Below are positions 26,408 to 34,484 of a stretch of 64,000 bases of DNA, piece after piece (position 1 is the stretch's first letter; each line of letters begins with the position of its first letter). The notes beneath the pieces are model-generated. The model was given only the letters and a program-made list of their open reading frames with translations. It had not been told where the DNA came from and did no database searches. Source of the stretch: Ruegeria atlantica (GTDB lineage: Bacteria; Pseudomonadota; Alphaproteobacteria; Rhodobacterales; Rhodobacteraceae); NCBI RefSeq assembly GCF_013032005.1, contig NZ_WQBE01000003.1, positions 1 to 64,000 of the forward strand. The letters are read 5' to 3'. The position numbers and the translations under genes were made by a program.

Positions 26408-27232
26408 ATGGACCGTCTTCAACAGGCAATTCGCAAAGCTCGCAATGAACGCGAAAGCCGCCAAGCGGAACCTATTCTGCAACCCGAGGCTCCGCAGCCT
26501 GTTCCAGCTGATGACAGCCAAGATGCCTGGAGTTCTCTGCCCGAGTTGCAGATTGATCAGAACTTGATCGCTCGTAATCGTCTGATTGCCTATCACGGCG
26601 GGCCTGAAGCTGCCCCCTACGATATGTTGCGGACAAAGATGATTCAGCAACTTCAGTCCAACGGCTGGCGGCGCATCGCCCTGACATCCCCGTACAGCGG
26701 ATGTGGTAAAAGCACGGCGGCCGCAAATCTTGCCTTTAGTCTGAGCCGACAGAAGGACCTGCGTACAATCGTCATTGATTTTGATATGCGACGCAGAGGG
26801 TTGGCCGAAATCCTGCGGCAGACCGGCAATCACAGCATGTCCGATGTTATTAATGGAAACATTTCGTTTGAACAGCATGCGCTGCGCCATGGTGAAAATG
26901 TAATCTTTGGATTGAACTATTCGTCAACACGCAATCCAGCCGAGATTCTGCAAAGCCGGGCCATGATTGAAACACTGGAACAAATCGAAGCAGAGTACCA
27001 GCCGGATATCATGCTGTTCGATACTCCGCCGTTGATGGCCAGCGACGACAGCCACGGGTTCCTGAAGAACGTTGACTGTGCCCTGCTATTGGGTGCCGCC
27101 GAAGAAACCAGCGTGGACCATGTTGACCTGGCCGAACAGCAACTGGCAGAGCTGACGAAGGTCATGGGCATCGTGCTGAACAAATGTCGCTATATCAGCG
27201 AGGCTTTCGGCTATGAGTACGGCTCGTACTGA
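26408..27232 (+). CDS. CpsD/CapB-type tyrosine autokinase (BY-kinase)
   Basis: A 274-residue BY-kinase catalytic domain: Walker A SPYSGCGKST (about 94-103), Walker A' TIVIDFDMRRRG and Walker B MLFDTPPL. The last 13 residues contain four tyrosines (Tyr262, 269, 271, 274), a short autophosphorylation cluster. The kinase is separate from Wzz, an arrangement common outside enterobacteria. It phosphorylates its tail in trans and, with the Wzz-like protein, controls polymerisation and export. The DNA for the tyrosine tail also carries the start of the next gene: ATGAGTACG in another frame begins the GT2, giving a 20-bp overlap. Start ATG 26408 has GGACAGG upstream. Confidence 0.85.
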   Translation: MDRLQQAIRKARNERESRQAEPILQPEAPQPVPADDSQDAWSSLPELQIDQNLIARNRLIAYHGGPEAAPYDMLRTKMIQQLQSNGWRRIALTSPYSGCGKSTAAANLAFSLSRQKDLRTIVIDFDMRRRGLAEILRQTGNHSMSDVINGNISFEQHALRHGENVIFGLNYSSTRNPAEILQSRAMIETLEQIEAEYQPDIMLFDTPPLMASDDSHGFLKNVDCALLLGAAEETSVDHVDLAEQQLAELTKVMGIVLNKCRYISEAFGYEYGSY

Positions 27233-28097
27233 TCCGGCTCCGACGGATGCGGTCATTATTCCCCATTACAACGACCCTGATAGACTGGAACGATGCCTGC
27301 GGGCGTTGATGGAGAACGACACCACCGATACAGAAATCGTGGTTGTAGATAACGCGTCTCCGGTCTCGTTGGACGAGGTGAAGCTGGCCTTTCCTGATGT
27401 GCGGTTCATCACTGAAACCCAGAAGGGCGCAGCGCATGCACGAAACAAGGGTATTGCCGCAACCACAGCGCCAAGGTTGTTTTTCATAGATGCCGATTGC
27501 GTTCCAGCGCCTGACTGGCTGACGGTCGGCCGCGCAATCGCCAACCGGGCTGACCTTGTCGGGGGCCGAGTTGACGTGTTTGACGAAACCCCACCGCCGC
27601 GCAGTGGGGCCGAGGCATTCGAGGCCGTTTTTGCATTCAATTTCCGCAGATATATCGAGGTTCAGGGGTTTTCCGGTGCAGGCAATCTGCTGACGCGCCG
27701 CGACGTGTTCGACGCGATCGGCGGGTTTATAAACGGTATATCGGAAGATCAGGAATGGACCATGCGTGCTGTCGCGCGAGGTTATAGTCTGGTGTACGAG
27801 GATCGGTTTCGTGTCAAACATCCGTCAAGACAAGATTGGTCCGCGCTCAGGACGAAATGGCGACGCATGACGCAGGAAGCGTATCAGTTGAACGGAACCG
27901 GAGGCAAAGCACGCCTGAGATGGGCAATCCGGGGATTGGCAATGCCTGCCAGTGCCATGGTACATACGCCCAAGGTTCTGGCCAGCAGCAGACTGAATTC
28001 AACCGGTGAAACCTTGCGAGCTATTGCCACTCTTATCCGGCTCAGGTGTACACGAATGGTCTGGATGCTGCGCCAGGCCGCCGGTGGCTCCATCTGA
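27213..28097 (+). CDS. Family 2 glycosyltransferase
   Basis: A 294-residue GT-A protein. AVIIPHYNDPDRLERCLRAL opens the nucleotide-binding domain. VVDNASPVSLDE, AAHARNKGIAA and LFFIDADCVP provide the DxD-like metal site, and ISEDQEWTMRAVARGYSLVY is the catalytic-base region. The donor and acceptor are unknown. It is translationally coupled to the BY-kinase gene and ends the plus-strand export operon. The C-terminal ~60 residues are basic and may associate with the membrane. No signal peptide is seen. Confidence 0.75.
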   Translation: MSTARTDPAPTDAVIIPHYNDPDRLERCLRALMENDTTDTEIVVVDNASPVSLDEVKLAFPDVRFITETQKGAAHARNKGIAATTAPRLFFIDADCVPAPDWLTVGRAIANRADLVGGRVDVFDETPPPRSGAEAFEAVFAFNFRRYIEVQGFSGAGNLLTRRDVFDAIGGFINGISEDQEWTMRAVARGYSLVYEDRFRVKHPSRQDWSALRTKWRRMTQEAYQLNGTGGKARLRWAIRGLAMPASAMVHTPKVLASSRLNSTGETLRAIATLIRLRCTRMVWMLRQAAGGSI

Positions 28098-28507
28098 ACG
28101 AGGTCCGGTAAGTAAGCACGGCTTAAATTTACCATAACATTGATTCCACGTCTTGAAGCATGCGTTACACCCGCATTTGGTCCCCGCTTGGCTCCAAAAG
28201 GCTTAACGTGATTTTTTTTGACGTACTCGGAACAGTCTCGGTCTGAGCGCACAATTGTTTAGCCCAGCTTTGGTAACTGGTTCTGAAACATGGCTCATAC
28301 AACCGGAAACCACAAAAACTGCAGAGCGCGCATATTTATCCTTCGTCCCCCTCCAAATTTCGTGTAGCCTCAACCGCGATGTACATACTGAGTGCAGGCG
28401 CTCAAATTTGCAGCCGAATTATTTGTTTTATTCGTTTGTAGTGCCTGATCGTTTTAGAAAACCGACGCGAAGCAATACCGGTCGGATTATAACTGCAGAG
28501 AGCGCTG
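28098..28507. other. Intergenic region before UDP-xylose synthase
   Basis: About 410 bp with no convincing coding frame. It is AT-rich near 28420-28470 and likely carries the promoter of the operon starting at 28508. No clear -35/-10 pair, operator or terminator was recognised. Confidence 0.4.
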
Positions 28508-29512
28508 ATGAACGCGTCTGATTTTGATCCCAACGACATGCATCTAACCGCCAAGCGGATTCTGGTTACGGGTGGCGCAGGCTTTCTCGGCTCGCACCTG
28601 TGCGAGGCCCTGCTGAAACAAGGGCACGAGGTTTTGTGTGTCGACAATTTTTTCACGGGTCGGCGCGGGAACCTGCACCACCTGCTACAAAACCCCCGCT
28701 TCGAGGTCATGCGCCATGACGTGACCTTTCCGCTGTATGTTGAAGTGGATGAGATTTACAATCTGGCCTGCCCGGCCTCTCCGTTCCATTACCAGCACGA
28801 TCCGGTCCAGACGACCAAGACGGCTGTGCATGGTGCGATCAATATGCTGGGGCTGGCCAAGCGGGTCGGCGCACGAATTCTGCAGGCTTCGACATCCGAG
28901 ATCTACGGCGATCCGCAAATTCACCCGCAAACCGAAGATTACGTCGGCCACGTCAATCCGATCGGACCGCGTTCATGTTATGACGAGGGCAAACGCTGTG
29001 CCGAGACGTTGTTCTTTGACTATTACCGCCAGCACAACCTGCCGATCAAAGTGGCGCGGATCTTCAACACCTACGGGCCGAACATGCATCCCGATGATGG
29101 GCGTGTCGTATCCAATTTTATCATGCAAGCCCTGAATGGAGAGCCTATCACCATTTACGGTGACGGCAGTCAGACCCGGTCCTTCTGCTATGTATCCGAT
29201 CTGATTGACGGGCTGATTAAGCTGATGGAATCCTCTGATGATGTCACCGGGCCGATTAACCTGGGCAACCCGGTGGAATTGAGCATTCGTGAGCTGGCCG
29301 AGTCCGTGATCCGCCAGACCGGCTCGAACTCTGAACTGGTGCAACGCCCGTTGCCGCCAGACGACCCAATCCAACGCCAGCCGGATATCACGCGAGCCCA
29401 GGAACAGCTGGCGTGGTCACCTCACGTACCGCTGGAAGAAGGGCTGGAAGCAACAATCGCCTATTTCCGGCGCATAGCTGTGGCGGCGGAGAGCGCTGTA
29501 GAACGGATATGA
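28508..29512 (+). CDS. uxs: UDP-glucuronate decarboxylase (UDP-xylose synthase)
   Basis: A 334-residue extended SDR. The NAD motif [10 protein letters not shown] is at residues 21-30 and the serine of QASTSEIYG near 130. The catalytic pair Tyr158/Lys162 sits in [17 protein letters not shown], a sequence diagnostic for [23 protein letters not shown] and [20 protein letters not shown] are also characteristic. It converts UDP-glucuronate to UDP-xylose with internal NAD recycling. The nearest candidate source of UDP-glucuronate in the window is the dehydrogenase at 13155, if that enzyme is UDP-specific. AGAGAG precedes the ATG. The stop overlaps the next gene (ATGA). Confidence 0.9.
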   Translation: MNASDFDPNDMHLTAKRILVTGGAGFLGSHLCEALLKQGHEVLCVDNFFTGRRGNLHHLLQNPRFEVMRHDVTFPLYVEVDEIYNLACPASPFHYQHDPVQTTKTAVHGAINMLGLAKRVGARILQASTSEIYGDPQIHPQTEDYVGHVNPIGPRSCYDEGKRCAETLFFDYYRQHNLPIKVARIFNTYGPNMHPDDGRVVSNFIMQALNGEPITIYGDGSQTRSFCYVSDLIDGLIKLMESSDDVTGPINLGNPVELSIRELAESVIRQTGSNSELVQRPLPPDDPIQRQPDITRAQEQLAWSPHVPLEEGLEATIAYFRRIAVAAESAVERI

Positions 29513-31002
29513 ACGTATCGGTTTCCTCTAATAGGCCATCTTGGCGAATTGGAGGATTTCTGCTGCTTGCCGCAGCGGTGCTTGCCTGTTTGTCCGTGCT
29601 TTTAATCAATGGCGGGCCTCTCTACTACTTCGACACCGGCAGTTATATTCGACAGGGCAACGTGGCGCTGAACAGTTTGCTGCCAACAATAAGCGAGAGC
29701 GGCAGCGCAGGTGGAAGTAGCGCTGCGGATCAGGACAATACCGCAACCGGATCCCGGTCACTGATCTATGGCATTGTCATGGCCCTCTTTTTTCGCGCGG
29801 GCGCCCTTATTGCCGTTCCAATCTTTCATATGGCTGGCATATTTCTGGTTGTTTGGCTTCTGGCACGAACGACAAACCGGACTCTGGAAGAGGCCCGCAG
29901 CACATCTTTGCTGACCACAGTGCCGCTTCTGGCCGCAGCTCTTTCCTCATTGCCGTTTTACATCGCCTATATGATGCCGGACATATTTGCTCCGGTTTTG
30001 CTGATCGTGATTGCTGCGCTGACGGCGGTCGGTCGCACAATGCGAGGCTGGGAACTTTTTGTGATGTCAGGTCTGGCTGTGTTTTCCGTCATTTCACACC
30101 CGTCACATCTGGCAATCGCTGGGCTTATGGTGCCTTTTGTGATCCTGGCCGCCCTATTCATGAAAGCACGGGGGCGATGGCGGGCAGTGATATTGCTTGT
30201 GATCGTGCTTGCGATTGCAGTGGCCGAGCGCAAAGCCTTTCAGATCGCGGTGGAAACCAAAACAAACAAAGAAGTCGTCTATACACCCCACATCACCGCG
30301 CGGCTGATTGTAGATGGGCCGGGCATGGACTACCTGAACGACGCCTGCCCCGACACAAACATACCGACATGCGCCCTGCACGAGGCCCTTTCATGGTCTG
30401 ATGATCCCTATCGGTTGACTGTGTCGCATATCATTTTCGAGCGCTCGCCCAAGCTTGGATCATTCCGGCTTATGTCAGCAGAAGACCAGAAGAAGGTTGC
30501 ACGTTCCCAGCGTGACTTCGCCAAGGCTGTGTTTCTTTCCCGGCCCATTGCCACATCTTGGGCCCTGGCCAAGAATGGTTATCGCCAAATTTTGCGTGAC
30601 AGCATTTGGATGACAATCCCGACAGAGCAGGCGCTAGACAACGCTCGCCATCTTGCACGGTTAGACGACTCTCAACTGCATCTGATTCAAGGCGGCCTGC
30701 TGTCCAAGGATCGCGGTTGGCTTGCGCCGGTTAATGCGCTGCACGGCTTTATCTATGCCATTTCGTTTGCTGTTATCGTGGTCTTTTTGCTGACCCCGCG
30801 CAGCGTGCCGCGCGATATCAAGCTATTTGCCCTATTCATCCTGATAGGAATTGCGGTCAATGCGCTGGTTTGTGGTGGGGTGTCACAGCCAGCGGACCGA
30901 TATGGCGCTCGCGTGATGTGGTTGCTTCCGTTCACTGCAGCCTTTCTTCTTATCATAAGTTGGCCCCCTGCCCTGCGCGCCGCCACCAAAAGGGATTTGT
31001 GA
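29509..31002 (+). CDS. Polytopic membrane protein, GT-C-like (unknown)
   Basis: A 497-residue protein with roughly ten or more hydrophobic segments. The short loop after the first helix contains [13 protein letters not shown]; an acidic residue there is typical of GT-C glycosyltransferases that use polyprenyl-phosphate sugars. A large hydrophilic region of about 150 residues lies between the mid and last helices. I do not recognise a specific family. It starts at ATG 29509, overlapping the UDP-xylose synthase stop by four bases, and its own stop overlaps the next GT2 start by one base, so it belongs to a UXS-membrane protein-GT2-sulfotransferase operon. Its role could be sugar transfer or polymerisation in the periplasm; this is inference. 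Confidence 0.6.
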   Translation: MNVSVSSNRPSWRIGGFLLLAAAVLACLSVLLINGGPLYYFDTGSYIRQGNVALNSLLPTISESGSAGGSSAADQDNTATGSRSLIYGIVMALFFRAGALIAVPIFHMAGIFLVVWLLARTTNRTLEEARSTSLLTTVPLLAAALSSLPFYIAYMMPDIFAPVLLIVIAALTAVGRTMRGWELFVMSGLAVFSVISHPSHLAIAGLMVPFVILAALFMKARGRWRAVILLVIVLAIAVAERKAFQIAVETKTNKEVVYTPHITARLIVDGPGMDYLNDACPDTNIPTCALHEALSWSDDPYRLTVSHIIFERSPKLGSFRLMSAEDQKKVARSQRDFAKAVFLSRPIATSWALAKNGYRQILRDSIWMTIPTEQALDNARHLARLDDSQLHLIQGGLLSKDRGWLAPVNALHGFIYAISFAVIVVFLLTPRSVPRDIKLFALFILIGIAVNALVCGGVSQPADRYGARVMWLLPFTAAFLLIISWPPALRAATKRDL

Positions 31003-32024
31003 TGTCGGATCATTCATTGTCCATTAGTGTCGTTATGCCCGCCTACAATGCCGAGCATATGTTGCCCCGCGTTCTGACCCCGCTGATTGAATTGCTGAAT
31101 ACCGGACAGGTGCAGCAGGTTCTGGTTGTGGATGACCAGTCCCCAGACGGCACGGCCGCGCTTGCGCGCGAGATGGGAGCGTCGGTCCTGACAACGCCCG
31201 TCAATGGTGGGCCGGGCGCGGCACGCAACCTAGCCGCGCAGCACGCCACGGGCGACATACTATGGTTCGTCGATTCCGACGTCATCGCCTGGCCTGACGG
31301 TCCGGAACATATCCGCCGTGCCATGTCCGAGGATAATGTCGCGGCCGTCTTCGGCTCGTATGACGATGCGCCGGACGGGCAGTCGTGGTTTTCACGCTAC
31401 AAAAACCTTTTGCACCGCTATCACCATCAGCGCGCGCGACGCGAGGCTCGAACCTTCTGGGCTGGATGCGGCGCAATCCGGCGCGACGTTTTCCTTGAGG
31501 TCGGCGGGTTCGACGTCAAAACCTATGAGGTCCCGTCGATTGAAGATATCGAGCTGGGGTATCGGATTGCCAATGCCGGATACCGTATTCTTGTTGAGCC
31601 GCAATTGCAGGGCAAGCATTTGAAGGTCTGGACCATGCGCAACAGCCTCAGCACGGACATCTATTGCCGCGCCCTGCCCTGGGCCCGGCTGATGATCTCG
31701 CGGGAAGGGCTGATAGACGATCTGAACACCTCGATGGCCGAACGGGCCCGAGCCGCGATTGCGGGTTTGCTGCTGCTGTCGGTTTTGGCCCTGCCCGCCT
31801 GGCCGGGCACTTGGCCCCTGCCCTTGCTGTTGCTTGCGGCCGCTTTGGTCGCCAATTTCGATCTGGTGCGCACGATGGCCGGGCATGGCGGGGCGTGGTT
31901 TGCCTTTAAATGCCTGCTGTATCACCAAGTCTACTACGTCTATTCGGCCGCGGTTTATGTCTGGTGCCTGTTCGAATATCACGTTCTGGGTCAAAAGCAG
32001 AAACTCCATGTCACCCGAAACTGA
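31002..32024 (+). CDS. Membrane-associated family 2 glycosyltransferase
   Basis: A 340-residue GT2. SVVMPAYNAEHMLPRVLTPL opens the domain. VVDDQSPDGTA and LWFVDSDVIAWP supply the nucleotide and DxD-type sites, and SIEDIELGYRIANAGYRI the base region. A hydrophobic stretch near residues 250-275 and the C-terminal ~60 residues suggest membrane association. It sits between a GT-C-like protein and a sulfotransferase, overlapping both, and is likely to act on the same lipid-linked unit. Given the nearby UXS, transfer of xylose is a reasonable guess that the sequence cannot prove. Confidence 0.75.
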   Translation: MSDHSLSISVVMPAYNAEHMLPRVLTPLIELLNTGQVQQVLVVDDQSPDGTAALAREMGASVLTTPVNGGPGAARNLAAQHATGDILWFVDSDVIAWPDGPEHIRRAMSEDNVAAVFGSYDDAPDGQSWFSRYKNLLHRYHHQRARREARTFWAGCGAIRRDVFLEVGGFDVKTYEVPSIEDIELGYRIANAGYRILVEPQLQGKHLKVWTMRNSLSTDIYCRALPWARLMISREGLIDDLNTSMAERARAAIAGLLLLSVLALPAWPGTWPLPLLLLAAALVANFDLVRTMAGHGGAWFAFKCLLYHQVYYVYSAAVYVWCLFEYHVLGQKQKLHVTRN

Positions 32025-32940
32025 AACTTCGGGCCCTGCGGCACGGATGCCGGATTTCCTGATCCTTGGCGCCGCGCGGGCCGGTACAACGGCGCTGTAC
32101 AGCCATCTGCGGCAAAACCCGAGTATCTTCATGCCGTCCGCCAAAGAGCCCAATTTCTTTGCTTTCGAGGGCGAAGCCTTGAATTTCTCTGGGCCGGGCG
32201 CGGACTATGTCAACAACTCGGTCACGCAGATCGCCGACTATCATTCCCTGTTTTCCGATGCGCCAGTGGGCGCGGTCTGCGGCGAAGCTTCTCCGCTTTA
32301 TCTTTACGCACCCAAAGCGCCCGAACGCATACACCAGCGTATTCCCCGGGTGCGCATGGTGGTTATTCTGCGCAATCCAATTGACCAGGCCTTGTCCCAT
32401 TACCTTTATGCGGTAAAGCAACGGATCGAACCGCTCGAAGATTTTTCCACCGCATTGGACGCCGAAGACGAACGGCTTGCCGCAGGTTGGCAGCCCCTGT
32501 TCGGATATTCGCGCTTTCCCCTATATGCACAGCAATTGTCGCGCTATTTCAAGCTGTTCGATCGCAATCAATTCCTGATCCGCACCTACGAAGAATTCCA
32601 AGACGCCCCCAAAGACGTCATCGACAGCATCACCAGTTTCATCGGTGCCGATACAAGTTTCCAACCCGATCTGTCATCGCGGGTAAATGCAGGTGGTGTG
32701 CCGCGCAGCCGCCTGTTTCAGGATTTTCTGATGAAACCCAACCCGATCACCGGAATGATCGCCCGGGTCATGTCACAGGAACTGCGCTGGAAAATCAGGG
32801 ACCGCCTGTCCCAATTCAACCTCAAACGCGAGGTGGAAATGCCAGACCGGGCACGCGCGATCCTGCGTGAAAGGTTGCTGCCGGAAATCGAAGATTTGGA
32901 ACATCTGTTGGACCGCGATCTAAGCTCCTGGCGAGCCTGA
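32008..32940 (+). CDS. Sulfotransferase (PAPS-dependent, heparan-type-like)
   Basis: A 310-residue sulfotransferase. The 5'-PSB loop LGAARAGTTALYSHL lies at about residues 20-34 and the 3'-PB motif VVILRNPIDQALSHY at about 118-132. KEPNFFAFEG supplies the family's KEPxFF element. These match the heparan-sulfotransferase-like group (Sulfotransfer_1/3). The start ATG at 32008 lies 17 bp inside the preceding GT2 gene, so expression is coupled. It is the third sulfotransferase of the region and belongs to yet another sequence group. It ends about 200 bp before the next gene, probably the end of this operon. Confidence 0.85.
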   Translation: MSPETETSGPAARMPDFLILGAARAGTTALYSHLRQNPSIFMPSAKEPNFFAFEGEALNFSGPGADYVNNSVTQIADYHSLFSDAPVGAVCGEASPLYLYAPKAPERIHQRIPRVRMVVILRNPIDQALSHYLYAVKQRIEPLEDFSTALDAEDERLAAGWQPLFGYSRFPLYAQQLSRYFKLFDRNQFLIRTYEEFQDAPKDVIDSITSFIGADTSFQPDLSSRVNAGGVPRSRLFQDFLMKPNPITGMIARVMSQELRWKIRDRLSQFNLKREVEMPDRARAILRERLLPEIEDLEHLLDRDLSSWRA

Positions 32941-33140
32941 TCGCACTTCTGCCAACAATTCCCCAAAATCCAACAGAATGTGCATGCCGTACTTGTCGTT
33001 TTGCATTTCTGCCAAGGTGCAACCATCAATACTTTGATTTTGAGCAGCATGCTTTAGAATAGCCCTGTGTTTTATGGGCCTGTTGTCTGGTTGATCGCAA
33101 TTAACATCGGGCGACGGTGATTTAATGGTGACAATTTTTT

Positions 33141-34484
33141 ATGGACGACATTGACAGAGCAACAGCTTCGTCGCGAATAACGCCGAACGGCAATGCGCGA
33201 CGATTGTTCATCAGCCCCGTTATTGCACGGCGCGCTACTCTTTGTCTTTCGCTGCTTATGTGTGCCTTGGCGTTGGCTTATCTGCTGCTGAAGATCACGC
33301 AACTATCTGCCCTTCCCGCAGGGTATGATTTCCGGTTCATCTGGGTGGCGGGTGACATGTGGCACGGTGGCATAAACCCCTACGGCCCGACGTTTTTGGC
33401 GCATGGCGAAGCAAATATTGAGGTCGGACATGTCCCGGTTCTGTGGCCTTACCCACCGACTTGGTGGATTTTTGCCGCGCCTTTGGGGGCGCTGGATCTG
33501 AACACTGCGAGTGTCGTCTGGAATATCTTCGGTCTGGTGATCGTCATCGCAACTTGCGGCATGTTGACCAGCGCCTTTACCACCGCATTTCCGAGGCGCG
33601 CCCAGATGATCGACGAGTTCACGGGAGGTCAGGTTTTTTTCCCGCTTTTCAGTGTGGTGTTCTTTCTTTTGGCGATCCTCGAAGCTACCGCGATCCTGTT
33701 TTCCGTTGGTCAGACGACTCTGATCGCAGGGCTTGGCATTGCCGTTATGCTGTGGAGCCGCGTCGGCGGACGCCTCTTTTTCGAAGCCGTCGGATTAACG
33801 CTGGTACTGCTCAAACCGCAGATCGGAGCGCCATTTGTGGTCCTGTACCTGTTGTTTGATGCGCACTCTCGGAAAGTGGTTTTGATGGCCGTGCTTCTTT
33901 CCGCCCTGCTGACAGTGCCATCGCTTTTGGTCGCTCCAAGTACCATTTTGGATTTCTTTCGAAATCTGGCCGCTTATGACGGTTTTACAATTGCCAACCT
34001 TCCACAATCCATGACGGGTCTGCGGCTGATCATTTGGGAGGTTACGGATCGTGATATTGGTAGCTCTGTGGCCACGATCATCACGCTCGTGATCATTGTG
34101 GTGCTGTGTCATGGCTCTACCCGGCTGACGCGCGCCTGCGACGCCAACAAACATACCTGGCAGGTCTTCGGGTTGGCCTGCGCAGCTATCGTCGCGCTGG
34201 CGCCGCTGCATATTTATGATTTTGTGCTGTTGGCCGCCCCGCTGACGCTGCTGTTCAGGGGGCGGATCGTCAGCACTCTGTTCGCCGGGCTTGGCGCAAT
34301 GCTGATCTGGCGATCGGAAAACCTTGTCGATATCTGGGCCTTCCATGTGGACGGGGTCGAGATCTTTCCAAGCTCGCGTTTGGCAACCATTGGCGCCCTG
34401 CTGTTTTTAATAGCGGTCGTTGATACAGTTCTGCAGCTGAACAGACAGAAGGCCAGCGCTTCAAACCAGTCTTCGCGCGCATGA
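33141..34484 (+). CDS. GT87-like membrane glycosyltransferase (DUF2029 family)
   Basis: A 447-residue protein with about ten or more helices. After the first helix it has LPAGYDFRFIWVAGDMWHGG and INPYGPTF, the DUF2029/GT87 signature with an acidic residue in loop 1. VLLKPQIGAPFV matches the conserved KPQ element. This family includes polyprenol-phosphate-mannose-dependent mannosyltransferases working on the periplasmic face. The first ~30 residues are cytoplasmic. It overlaps the next membrane protein by ATGA. A polyprenol-phosphate sugar donor could come from the DPM-like GT2s at 45911 or 51131, which is inference. Confidence 0.75.
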   Translation: MDDIDRATASSRITPNGNARRLFISPVIARRATLCLSLLMCALALAYLLLKITQLSALPAGYDFRFIWVAGDMWHGGINPYGPTFLAHGEANIEVGHVPVLWPYPPTWWIFAAPLGALDLNTASVVWNIFGLVIVIATCGMLTSAFTTAFPRRAQMIDEFTGGQVFFPLFSVVFFLLAILEATAILFSVGQTTLIAGLGIAVMLWSRVGGRLFFEAVGLTLVLLKPQIGAPFVVLYLLFDAHSRKVVLMAVLLSALLTVPSLLVAPSTILDFFRNLAAYDGFTIANLPQSMTGLRLIIWEVTDRDIGSSVATIITLVIIVVLCHGSTRLTRACDANKHTWQVFGLACAAIVALAPLHIYDFVLLAAPLTLLFRGRIVSTLFAGLGAMLIWRSENLVDIWAFHVDGVEIFPSSRLATIGALLFLIAVVDTVLQLNRQKASASNQSSRA

